DNA from: Bacillota bacterium
Lineage (GTDB): Bacteria; Bacillota; Clostridia; Christensenellales; CAG-138
Reading direction: 5' to 3'
Length of the DNA stretch: 64,000 bases
NCBI GenBank assembly: GCA_023455425.1
Contig: JAEYCM010000029.1
Coordinates: 47,989-111,988 of the forward strand
Under the pieces are notes generated by a model that was not told the DNA's origin, did not search any database, and saw only the letters and a list, made by a program, of their open reading frames with translations. Position 1 is the first letter of the stretch. Each line of letters starts with the position of its first letter. The translations under genes and the position numbers were made by a program. This document shows, piece after piece, positions 8,455 through 16,742 of the stretch.

Positions 8455-9366
8455 ATGAGGATCATCATCGACTGTGACCCCGGACATGATGATGCCGTCG
8501 CTATTTTGATGGCGTTTGCACATGATCTGGACATACGGGCGATCACTACGGTTTGCGGCAACAATACGCTTGATAACATGGTACGAAACGCGCATATCGT
8601 CGCCGCTGTTGCAAAAAGAGACGTAACGATTGCGGCAGGCGCGGAAGCCCCGCTGATCAATGCGCCGTATATTTCCTCCGAGTTCCACGGCGAATCGGGT
8701 ATGGATGGCCCTGCCGCTCTGCCCGGCATCACGCCTGCGCCGGATCTTCGCTGCGCGGTGGAGGTTCTCAAGGAGGAAATCGAGCGCGACGGCGAAAAGC
8801 TCACGATCGTTGCCATCGGCCCGCTGACAAACATCGCGCTGCTGTTAAAGACCTACCCGCAGCTAAAGTGTGGCATAGAACGCATCGTTCTCATGGGCGG
8901 CGGCCTGCAGCACGGCAATATCACCGAATACGCGGAATTCAACATATTTGTCGACCCCGAGGCGGCTCATATTGTGTTTGCTTCCGGGCTGCCCATCGTG
9001 ATGTGCGGGCTGGACGTGACAGAAAAAGCAATCATCCATGCCGATGAGTTCGAATATTTACGCAGCCGCGGCGCGGTAGGCCGTTTTTTTTGCGAATTGA
9101 TGGATTTTTACGGGAGCAAAAGCATACTTTTTGGCGCGACCGGCTGCATGCTGCATGACCCGTGTGCTGTGGCTTATCTAATCCATCCCGAGCTTTTCAG
9201 CGGCACACGGATGGGCATCGAAGTGGCGCTTGCCGGCGAAGAACGCGGAAGAACAAAACGCACGCAGGCGCGGGACAATGTGCTCTGCCTCAACACCGTC
9301 CATCGTGAGGCGTTCAGTAAGCTGGTTTGCAGCAGCATTGAGAAGCTGGCGGAGACCGTCGTATGA
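8455..9366 (+). CDS. Inosine-uridine-type nucleoside N-ribohydrolase
   Basis: A 303-residue cytoplasmic hydrolase that splits ribonucleosides into free base and ribose. The N-terminal calcium-binding motif DCDPGHDDA is intact at residues 5-13; the TVCGNNTLDNMVRNA, TIVAIGPLTN and EFNIFVDPEAA segments match the IUNH fold. AAAGGTAATGTTAC precedes the start. It directly follows a nucleoside importer and overlaps the next gene by four bases (ATGA), so it belongs to the same operon. The exact base preference cannot be read from the sequence. Confidence 0.9.
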   Translation: MRIIIDCDPGHDDAVAILMAFAHDLDIRAITTVCGNNTLDNMVRNAHIVAAVAKRDVTIAAGAEAPLINAPYISSEFHGESGMDGPAALPGITPAPDLRCAVEVLKEEIERDGEKLTIVAIGPLTNIALLLKTYPQLKCGIERIVLMGGGLQHGNITEYAEFNIFVDPEAAHIVFASGLPIVMCGLDVTEKAIIHADEFEYLRSRGAVGRFFCELMDFYGSKSILFGATGCMLHDPCAVAYLIHPELFSGTRMGIEVALAGEERGRTKRTQARDNVLCLNTVHREAFSKLVCSSIEKLAETVV

Positions 9367-10739
9367 AGGCCTGGGAAATTGCAAAGAAGATTGTGGATGA
9401 CGCGCCTGTGGTGATCCGGCAAGAGACGGCGGAGGATTGGGAGATGAACGACAGCCAGCGCGTTGCGGACGGTACGCTGCGCGCGCTCTGGCTAAGCTTT
9501 GCGCCTGGGTCGGGCGCTCCCTCGTCGCTCATGGCGGGAGCGGTGCAGTCCATGGAAAACATGGGGCATGACGTATCTAAGGCGGAAGCGCTGCTGCACG
9601 CCGGGCTCAAGGCCCGCGAGGCCGATGATCTTGTGCTGCTCCACCGCATTACGGCGCAGCTCGCCGGAGCACTTGCAACGGCGCCTAAACTCCCGGAGCA
9701 CCCGTATTGGAATTACCGGATATACGAAACGTTTGATGAGATGGCGAAAGATTCCCAGTACCCCCCAATAACGCCTGTAAACTTGGACTCCGACGCGTTT
9801 CGCGCGCAGCTCAGGCTTAGCTGGCTGGGCCAAATTGCGGGCGGCGCTTTCGGCACGGCGATTGAAGGATACTCCGGCCACCAGATTCGCGCAGCGCTTG
9901 ACGGGATAGACGGTTATCTGAAACCCATCAGCCTGTACAATGACGATATTACGTACGAGCTCGCCTTCCTGAAGGCGTTAAACGGCGATACTCCCTTTTC
10001 CTCCGGGAGCATCGCGGAGGAATGGGCCGCACGGATCCCGTACGGCTGGTCGGCGGAGGATATCGCGCTCAAAAACATTGCGCTGGGCATCCTGCCGCCG
10101 CTTTCGGGCAAGTTAAACAATCCTTACAGGGAGTGGATCGGCGCGCAGATGCGCGGCGCCGTGTGCGGGTACGTTGCGCCGGGCAATGCGCGGCGCGCCG
10201 GGCAGCTTGCGTTTCTGGACGGTTGCGTATCGCACCACAACAACGGCATCATCGGCGAGATTTTCAACGCTGTGCTTACCTCGCTCGCGTTCGTTGAAAA
10301 CGACGTAAGGGCGCTGCTCGCGGCAGCCGCCCGGTCAGTGCCGGATAAGAGCGAATTTAAGGCCGTTGTTTCCTTCACAATGGAATGCTGCGAACACATG
10401 GACGCAGAGAGTGCGCTCCAAGCGTGCGCCAAGCGGTTTGAACAATACAACCTGACGCATGCCTATCCAAATGCTGCAATTGAGATCGTGGCGCTATGGT
10501 TCGGTCAAAGCGATTTTGACGAGACGATGCGCATTGCCGCGTACGCGGGGCAGGATGTAGATTGCAACACCGCCATGCTCGGCGCGGTGCTTGGCGCAAT
10601 GAAGGGCGCGCGCATTCCCCCCAAATGGCTCACGCCAATCGGAGACACGCTGATTACCTATGTGCGCGGGATGCGCGAAGTCAAACTAGATACGCTTGTG
10701 GAACTCTGTATAGAAGGGTCGAAGAAACTTACCCTTTGA
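9363..10739 (+). CDS. ADP-ribosylglycohydrolase-family protein
   Basis: A 458-residue protein of the ADP-ribosyl(dinitrogenase reductase) hydrolase family. After an N-terminal extension of about 145 residues of unknown role, the core contains LGQIAGGAFGTAIEGYSG, NDDITYE and the C-terminal AGQDVDCNTAMLGAVLGA, corresponding to the family's magnesium-binding Asp clusters. Family members remove ADP-ribose from proteins, DNA or small molecules, or hydrolyse related ribosides. It is translationally coupled (ATGA) to the nucleoside hydrolase, so a role in cleaving imported ribosides or ADP-ribose-like compounds is inferred. Its last 11 bases overlap the convergent regulator gene. Confidence 0.78.
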   Translation: MKAWEIAKKIVDDAPVVIRQETAEDWEMNDSQRVADGTLRALWLSFAPGSGAPSSLMAGAVQSMENMGHDVSKAEALLHAGLKAREADDLVLLHRITAQLAGALATAPKLPEHPYWNYRIYETFDEMAKDSQYPPITPVNLDSDAFRAQLRLSWLGQIAGGAFGTAIEGYSGHQIRAALDGIDGYLKPISLYNDDITYELAFLKALNGDTPFSSGSIAEEWAARIPYGWSAEDIALKNIALGILPPLSGKLNNPYREWIGAQMRGAVCGYVAPGNARRAGQLAFLDGCVSHHNNGIIGEIFNAVLTSLAFVENDVRALLAAAARSVPDKSEFKAVVSFTMECCEHMDAESALQACAKRFEQYNLTHAYPNAAIEIVALWFGQSDFDETMRIAAYAGQDVDCNTAMLGAVLGAMKGARIPPKWLTPIGDTLITYVRGMREVKLDTLVELCIEGSKKLTL

Positions 10740-12222
10740 TCAACTGCACACGATACTGGCGGCAGAGTTCCTCTGCCGCTTTTTTAAGGCGTTCGGGCGC
10801 GTCGGCCGCGATAACGCACACGTCGATGCTCTCGAAAAGCCACCGGTATTCCTGCGCTTCAATCCGCTCAAGCGCCGCATTCGCGCCAAGGCAGGCCACC
10901 TCGCCTTGCTCTCCCCCGGGCGATACGGTGATAAACGCGGAGCCCGTGGGCAATTGCCTGTCGAACACGATGCCGTTGGTTTTAATACCCTTTTCCATGA
11001 TTGCCTCAACCAACTTATGTCCCTGCGCATCATTTCCCAAGCAGCCAACCACGTATAGGAGCGCGTCGGGCTGCAGCAACTCAACGGACTTGTGCAGCGC
11101 CCAGCCGCCGGCACGGGTTTGTACAGACTTTGCATGGCCGGAATACGACGCGTCCATATAAATAAACGTATCCATGCGCAGCTCGCCGAACACGGCGATT
11201 TTCTTTTTTACGTAAAAATCCTTTCTGGGTGCGGCCACGCTGCTGCGCACGATCAATTGCGGCTGTACCTGCACGCTCTGCGTGACGGGCCGATTGATGA
11301 TTTTGTGGTAAAGCAGCTCGGCGCTGCGCTGCCCGATCTCGTAGGCAGATTGGCGTATACTGGTTAAGTTCGGCTCCAGCAGCTCACAGAAAATCGTATC
11401 GTCAAAACCGATCACCGAAAGATCGCCGGGGATGCTCATGCGGTTTTCCTGCGCCGCCCGATAAACGCCCAGCGCGACATGGTCGTCACAGCAGAAGATG
11501 GCGGAGACCTTTTGCGCAAACAGATGCTTCGCGCCTTCGTAACCGCATTGCTTGCGCGGCATGGCATCGGATTGATAGATAAGCGACGGGTCAAACGCGA
11601 GCCCATGCTCGTTAAGCGCAAGGCTGAAGCCCTCAAAGCGTTCCTGCATATAGGGCTTTCGCGTTTTCGGGAAAATCGCGCCGATGCGCGAATGTCCCTG
11701 CTCAATGAGGTATTCGACCGCGGTACGGACGCCGCCGCGGTTATTGAAATATGTCTTGGTCACATTGGGCGTTTGAAGATAATCGTCCATAATGACGGTA
11801 AATATGTTTTCCCGCTCAAGCATTTGCAGGGATTCTTCGCTGGTATTCGGTTGCGGGAACTGAATGAGCCCCCGGATGTTCTGCTTTTTGAGCATATTGA
11901 TGAGCTTTGTATTTTTGGGCGCGTCATTGTCGCAGCTTGCGATGATCACATTGAAATCGCGCACAAAAAAGTAATCCTCCACGCCGCGCGCCAGCTCGCT
12001 CGAAAAGATATCGCTCAGATCGCTCACGATCAAAGCCACCATGTTGGCATTTCGGTTCGCACGGTCGATCACTTTCTTATAGGGAACATAGTTCTCGCGC
12101 TCGATGATCGCAAAAATCTTTGCTTTCGTCTCGCTGCTGATACTCTCCGCTTTGCCGTTGATTACCTTGGAAACGGTCGCTACGGATACATTGGCAAGCC
12201 TCGCGATATCTTTGATGGTCAA
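10729..12222 (-). CDS. LacI-family regulator fused to N-terminal half of a ribokinase-like (PfkB) domain
   Basis: A 497-residue protein, about 150 longer than a normal LacI regulator. Residues 1-25 are the helix-turn-helix (TIKDIARLANVSVATVSKVI), about 60-335 the sugar-sensing domain, and about 345-497 match the front of PfkB/ribokinase: KKIAVFGELRMDTFIYMD, a degenerate GG motif (AGGWALHKSVELLQ), GCLGNDAQGHKL, PTGSAFITV and GANAALERI. The chain stops where the kinase ATP-binding half with its GAGD catalytic motif would begin, so it cannot be an active kinase and may be an extra ligand sensor. Translation starts at TTG 12222 behind AGGGGG. It converges on the nucleoside operon and probably controls it. 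The 11-base overlap with the convergent gene coincides with the truncation. Confidence 0.85.
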   Translation of the reverse strand: MTIKDIARLANVSVATVSKVINGKAESISSETKAKIFAIIERENYVPYKKVIDRANRNANMVALIVSDLSDIFSSELARGVEDYFFVRDFNVIIASCDNDAPKNTKLINMLKKQNIRGLIQFPQPNTSEESLQMLERENIFTVIMDDYLQTPNVTKTYFNNRGGVRTAVEYLIEQGHSRIGAIFPKTRKPYMQERFEGFSLALNEHGLAFDPSLIYQSDAMPRKQCGYEGAKHLFAQKVSAIFCCDDHVALGVYRAAQENRMSIPGDLSVIGFDDTIFCELLEPNLTSIRQSAYEIGQRSAELLYHKIINRPVTQSVQVQPQLIVRSSVAAPRKDFYVKKKIAVFGELRMDTFIYMDASYSGHAKSVQTRAGGWALHKSVELLQPDALLYVVGCLGNDAQGHKLVEAIMEKGIKTNGIVFDRQLPTGSAFITVSPGGEQGEVACLGANAALERIEAQEYRWLFESIDVCVIAADAPERLKKAAEELCRQYRVQLIKG

Positions 12223-12255
12223 TGCATTTCCCCCTAAGTCCGCCTTATATGTATG

Positions 12256-12284
12256 AATGTATCAAGCGGATGGCGGCTTGTCAA
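12256..12284 (-). promoter_or_regulatory. Promoter of the LacI/ribokinase fusion gene
   Basis: On the minus strand TTGACA (12279-12284), a 17-base spacer and TACATT (12256-12261) lie 34 bases upstream of the TTG start. The -10 region sits in an ATACAT repeat. No copy of the 3454-3473 palindrome is seen here. Confidence 0.7.
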
Positions 12285-12327
12285 TCTGTAAGTGCCTGAA
12301 GCAAACAGCTGATGAAGCGCCTCGGTC

Positions 12328-12345
12328 GGCATAGCTCACTATGCC
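12328..12345. repeat. Small stem-loop GGCATAG-ctca-CTATGCC
   Basis: Seven-base perfect arms between the Ig-like lipoprotein gene and the LacI/ribokinase gene. No T-run follows on the minus strand, so a terminator role for the lipoprotein transcript is only weakly supported. Confidence 0.35.
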
Positions 12346-12415
12346 TTACACCCCTTCTACAACCATGCATGCAAAGCGGAAAAACGACTTAACGGCGTCA
12401 ACCCGCGGCGCCGCT

Positions 12416-12868
12416 TTATTGTATGTCAAATTCAACGGCTGCTGTCACATTGCCGCTATCCGAGAAGAACGTTTTGACAATTCGGTAATGGCCGGGGTCC
12501 AGAGTTCCATAATACGATTTGAATGAGAACTCCTTTTCCTCGCTCTCGCCCGGCGGCAGTATATAGGCAATTTCCTCCCACGCTGCATCCTCCTTGACGG
12601 GTACAACGTACCAGCTGCCCTCGTTCTCAATTTCAAGACGCGGCTCTTTACCGAACACGACCTCGGTATCCGTATAATTGCTGTACGCAATCATCACTGA
12701 ATCCGTCCGGGTGGTCACCGTTTCGTCCACGATGCGCATCACAATGCCCGCGTCGTTCAGTTCGCCGTATTCGGAAAGGGTAAGGCTGTCGATATCGGGG
12801 CCTTGCGCGCAAGCTGCCATCGTCAGCATGAGAACCACCATGGCAACAATTCCTACACTCTTTTTCAT
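12416..12868 (-). CDS. Small lipoprotein with bacterial Ig-like domain
   Basis: A 150-residue predicted lipoprotein: signal peptide with LTMAAC lipobox (Cys20), then a single domain with the pattern SVMIAYSNYTDTEVVFGK, WYVVPVKEDAAWEE and ILPPGESEEKEFSF, matching the small bacterial Ig-like domain (Big_14 type) found in exported Firmicute proteins. An upstream in-frame start at 12961 would add 31 residues before the signal peptide; the ATG at 12868 is chosen because AAAGGAG precedes it and the signal peptide then begins MKKS. Function is unknown. It is monocistronic between a regulator and ligD. Confidence 0.75.
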   Translation of the reverse strand: MKKSVGIVAMVVLMLTMAACAQGPDIDSLTLSEYGELNDAGIVMRIVDETVTTRTDSVMIAYSNYTDTEVVFGKEPRLEIENEGSWYVVPVKEDAAWEEIAYILPPGESEEKEFSFKSYYGTLDPGHYRIVKTFFSDSGNVTAAVEFDIQ

Positions 12869-13066
12869 TTTGGCTCCTTTCTCCCTTTTTCCATATGACG
12901 TATGCGCACACTGAAAGGTTCCCAAGAAACAAAGAACATGCCTATCACCTGCGCCCATCATACTCTTTTGACCCTGCGTTTACCTCCCGCCAAATAGAAA
13001 GTTGTCGGCGTCCTGTTATGTTCATAATGCGCTTATTTTTTCTTTACCCAGATGGTCGTCGCTTGT

Positions 13067-15508
13067 TCATTTGAGCGTCTGCGTATTCTTCCAAAAATCT
13101 TTCCAGGGGTCGTTGCCGCCGATCCGTAAAAGTGCGTCCGCCATCGTGATGCCGTCGGGCGCGACCGTGTTAAGTTCATCCCATGTGATAGGCATGGACA
13201 CCCGCGCCCCCTTTCTTGCTCTTATGGAGTAGGGGGCAATGCTTGTGGCGCCTCTGCCGTTTCGAATCCAGTCGATGAATATTTTCTCTTTTCGCTTCGC
13301 CTTTCTGACGTTGCTTGTATACCGGTCGGGCCACTTCTGCTCCATCACCTCGGCAACACTCCTTGCGAAATCGTGAAACGCGTCCCACGAAGCGGCAGGT
13401 GCTAAAGGGACGACCACATGGTACCCTTTGCCGCCGCTGGTCTTGAGGTACGAGTTGAGCGAAAGCTCAGCCAGTATGCTTTTCATGTCCAGCACGCCCC
13501 GGCGTATCGTGGCCAGGTCCATTCCTTCGTCCGGGTCCAGATCAAATACCATCATATCAGGCTTTTCAAGCGCATCCACACGGCTTCCCCATATGTGGAA
13601 TTCCAGCGTGCCCATCTGCGCTTCATACAGCAGCCCTGATTCGTTTTCAATATAGAAGTAATCTTCCGTTTCTCCGTCGCTGTTGGAAACCGGCATTGTG
13701 ACGATCCCCTTGCTGTCCGGCCCCGGATGCTTCTTATAAAAGCATGCCTCCGATACGCCCTTGGGGCAGCGTACAATACTAAGTATTCTATGGCCCACAT
13801 ACGGCAGCATCCGCTCCGACACACTTGCATAATAGCGAATTACATCCGCTTTGGTGATTTCGGGATCGTCAAATAGCACCTTATCCGGGCTGGTAATCTT
13901 TACTCCTTTGATGATCATGCTCTTGGCGCTCGCTTGCATTGGTTTCTCCATTTCTTTGGCGGATGATTGCGGCACACTCTCACCATCCGCTTTTTCCTTT
14001 TTTATCTCCCCGGGCTCCTTATCCGTCCGCAGGCCTTTGTAGCTGGCTTGCCTTAATAGATTGTCTTCGGTCCATTCCGCAAACTTGATTTCCGCCGCCA
14101 GCTCAGGTTCAAGCCATGTGATTTTCTCATTTGACCTGGGCTTGGGCGCGGATTTGAAAGGGGGCTTCGCCCTTTTTAAGCTTTCAAACTTTTTCTCAAG
14201 ATCTTCCCTATCGGCCTCGCTTAGGCCCGTACCGGCGCGTCCGGCATAGATCAACTCCGGCCCTTCATAGACGCCAAGGAGAAGCGAACTTATCCCGCTC
14301 GTTTTTTTATCGGAAAGCGTATATCCGCCGATAACACATTCCTGCCTGTTATCACATTTCAATTTGATCCAGTCGCCGTTTCTCGTCCCGCTGTAGATGG
14401 AATCGGCTTTTTTTCCTATAATCCCTTCCGCACCCGTCCCACAGGCGGCAGCGAGGCTTTCCTTCCCGCTTCCTCTGACATGCCGGCTGTAATAAAGATG
14501 TTTCGGAGCGTCCTTCATGAGGGCTTCCAGCTTTTCCTTTCTGTCAGTCAGGCGTCTTCCCCGCAGGTCCTCGCCATCCAACGCAAGGAGGTCGAATATG
14601 ATATAGGTCAGATTTTGCGCCGCAGGGTTTTTCATATAGTTCTGCAAAGCCTGAAAATCCGTCTTGCCTGCCGCGTCCGTAATGACCATCTCGCCATCGA
14701 GAACCATCGCCCTTCCGGCAGCCAAGTCGATAAGGGAACCGGCAACGTCACGGAACCGCCTTGTATAGTCCTGACCGTTCCTGGTGATGAGTCGGACGCT
14801 GTTGCCTTCGATAAACGCGAGGATCCTGTAGCCGTCGTATTTGAGTTCATAGAGCCAATCCCCGCCCGCGGGAATGGTGCTTACCAATTTGGCGAGCTGT
14901 ACATCGGCCCTGCTGAAGGGGTTCCGGGAGATTGTTTCGTCTTTCCCCGCCTCAATTTCCGCCATGGTGCGTCCGGTTTTGATACTGGTCGTGAACTCGG
15001 AAATTCCGTCGTCTGGCTTTACGTATTCGTCTTTTTCCTTGAGCAGAAGCCAGTTCTCCTTCGTTTCGCCCGCTTTCGGCTTCAAACGTACCAAGGCCCA
15101 CTTGCCCTTTAACCTTCTTCCCTTGAGAACAAACTTGAGCATCCCTTCGCGAAGTCCGCCCTCCACATCCGTATAGGGCTCCCAGGAGCCTTCATCCCAA
15201 AGCATGACAACTCCGCCGCCATATTCCCCCTTTGGAATGGTGCCTTCAAAGTTTCTGTATTCCAGGGGATGCGCCTCCACCTGCACGGCCAGCCGCTTGT
15301 CCCGGGTATTGTAGGAAGGGCCCTTGGGTACCGCCCAGCTCAAAAGAACGCCGTCCCATTCCAGACGCAGATCGTAGTGATCGTTACGGGCCAAATGGTG
15401 CTGTACGGCAAACCGCAAGCCCTCCCCGGAATGTTCCGTTTCGCCTTCAGGCTCCAGCGTCCGTTCGAAATTCCGTTTCTGGTTGTATTCGGTCAGCTTT
15501 GCGGTCAT
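13067..15508 (-). CDS. ligD: Multifunctional ATP-dependent DNA ligase LigD
   Basis: An 813-residue end-joining enzyme with domain order phosphoesterase, ligase, polymerase. Residues about 20-150 contain QHHLARNDHYDLRLEWDG (3'-phosphoesterase); about 190-490 the ATP-dependent ligase with adenylation motif LYELKYDGYRIL; about 530-810 the primase-like polymerase with MVFDLDPDEGMD and LKTSGGKGYHVVVPL. The start at 15508 (MTAKLTEYNQKRNF) matches family N-termini better than an ATG at 15562, which lacks a ribosome site. LigD normally works with Ku in non-homologous end joining; no ku gene is in this window. The gene is not obviously operonic with its neighbours. Confidence 0.93.
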   Translation of the reverse strand: MTAKLTEYNQKRNFERTLEPEGETEHSGEGLRFAVQHHLARNDHYDLRLEWDGVLLSWAVPKGPSYNTRDKRLAVQVEAHPLEYRNFEGTIPKGEYGGGVVMLWDEGSWEPYTDVEGGLREGMLKFVLKGRRLKGKWALVRLKPKAGETKENWLLLKEKDEYVKPDDGISEFTTSIKTGRTMAEIEAGKDETISRNPFSRADVQLAKLVSTIPAGGDWLYELKYDGYRILAFIEGNSVRLITRNGQDYTRRFRDVAGSLIDLAAGRAMVLDGEMVITDAAGKTDFQALQNYMKNPAAQNLTYIIFDLLALDGEDLRGRRLTDRKEKLEALMKDAPKHLYYSRHVRGSGKESLAAACGTGAEGIIGKKADSIYSGTRNGDWIKLKCDNRQECVIGGYTLSDKKTSGISSLLLGVYEGPELIYAGRAGTGLSEADREDLEKKFESLKRAKPPFKSAPKPRSNEKITWLEPELAAEIKFAEWTEDNLLRQASYKGLRTDKEPGEIKKEKADGESVPQSSAKEMEKPMQASAKSMIIKGVKITSPDKVLFDDPEITKADVIRYYASVSERMLPYVGHRILSIVRCPKGVSEACFYKKHPGPDSKGIVTMPVSNSDGETEDYFYIENESGLLYEAQMGTLEFHIWGSRVDALEKPDMMVFDLDPDEGMDLATIRRGVLDMKSILAELSLNSYLKTSGGKGYHVVVPLAPAASWDAFHDFARSVAEVMEQKWPDRYTSNVRKAKRKEKIFIDWIRNGRGATSIAPYSIRARKGARVSMPITWDELNTVAPDGITMADALLRIGGNDPWKDFWKNTQTLK

Positions 15509-15622
15509 AAAATTACGCCGTTCCTTTTCTTGTTCATCATCCCGGCGCTGGCTCGCCTCCATGAGATCGATGACTTTGCCAGTACTCGCGGGTATCGTTC
15601 GCAGCTTCCGTTATGTTTAATA

Positions 15623-16498
15623 CTAAGATAATTTTGAAAATTTGAAGCCTTGTTTTTTCGCCTCATCAATGAACGCGCCTAAAATTTCCGCGTTATCTTT
15701 TGAAACGGCATGAAGAAGATAAACCGCGCCGTTATGGAGGCCGCCTACCACTTTTGCGTAAGCCTTATCCGCGCCCATCTGTTTCTTCGTATCCCAGTCC
15801 ACATATGCAAAGCTCCAAAAAACGGATTGATATCCAAGGCTTTGCGTTAAGGCGAGCGTCCTTTCCGAGAACTCTCCCATCGGAGGCCGAAACAGCGTCA
15901 TAGTGTAATCAAAGTTGTCCTTGATATAGTTGTGCAGGGTCGTAATCTCGATGGACGCTTTTTCAATACTCAAAGTCGGCATGGAAGGGTGGGTATAACT
16001 ATGATTTCCAACAACATGCCCTTCATCAATCATGCGCTGAACAAGCTCGGGATTTCGTTTTGCATAGTCGTAAGTCACAAAAAATACAGCCGGAACACCC
16101 TTTTGTTTTAATACGTCCAATATTTTCGGAGTATACCCATTTTCATATCCTTCATCAAACGTAAGATAAATTTCATTTGTATTTTCTTTTATAAATATGG
16201 CGTCGTACTTTCCGTATTTGTTTTGAAACGCAACAGCGGATACAGGCCGGTTATCGCGATCAACCTGCCTTCCTTGCCCCCAGCCTTGCTTGGTGTTATC
16301 CAAAGACTCCAATGCCTTGGTGAACGCGTTGAGCTTGTCTTGAATATATGCTGCAATATAATTGCTTGCATCCACAGTCATCACCGATTGTTCGGTAATT
16401 GCTTCGGCTTCTGTCTTGCCACCGATCGCGTCTTTACTGCCCGGCATCCAAATAGTAAGTGCGCAAAGAACCAAAAATAGAGCAATAAGTTTCTTCAT
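15623..16498 (-). CDS. pdaA: PdaA-type polysaccharide deacetylase
   Basis: A 291-residue exported deacetylase of the PdaA group, which removes the acetyl group from N-acetylmuramic acid so that the spore cortex delta-lactam can form. A signal peptide or anchor (MKKLIALFLVLCALTIW) is followed by the NodB homology domain: LTFDEGYENGYT with the catalytic Asp, VGNHSYTHPSMP with the metal-binding histidines, and LFRPPMGEFSE. The GYENGY sequence is the hallmark of PdaA rather than chitin deacetylases. AGAGGTG precedes the ATG at 16498. It supports, without proving, a spore-forming ancestry. Confidence 0.85.
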   Translation of the reverse strand: MKKLIALFLVLCALTIWMPGSKDAIGGKTEAEAITEQSVMTVDASNYIAAYIQDKLNAFTKALESLDNTKQGWGQGRQVDRDNRPVSAVAFQNKYGKYDAIFIKENTNEIYLTFDEGYENGYTPKILDVLKQKGVPAVFFVTYDYAKRNPELVQRMIDEGHVVGNHSYTHPSMPTLSIEKASIEITTLHNYIKDNFDYTMTLFRPPMGEFSERTLALTQSLGYQSVFWSFAYVDWDTKKQMGADKAYAKVVGGLHNGAVYLLHAVSKDNAEILGAFIDEAKKQGFKFSKLS

Positions 16499-16684
16499 AT
16501 TACACCTCTTTGGTTATTATGTATCAAGAGGTGTCGATTATTTGTGTGAAAAATTGCCGTATTTTTATAACAGCAAGCGCCGAATCACGTTTTTATTCGC
16601 GCCAGCTATAAAACAAATTTCCTGGGGATGGCCTCAACGCGCCCTTCCTGTAAGCCAATATTTCCCTCACTCTCTGTTGACACC

Positions 16685-16713
16685 TTTACAATCCCCGCGC
16701 GTCATATTACCAT
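16685..16713 (+). promoter_or_regulatory. Candidate promoter of the LCP gene
   Basis: TTTACA (16685-16690), 17-base spacer, TACCAT (16708-16713), 30 bases upstream of the chosen start at 16743. A TTGACA slightly upstream has no well-spaced -10. Confidence 0.5.
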
Positions 16714-16742
16714 AGCAACAAACGGTGAAAGGGGGATACGCC

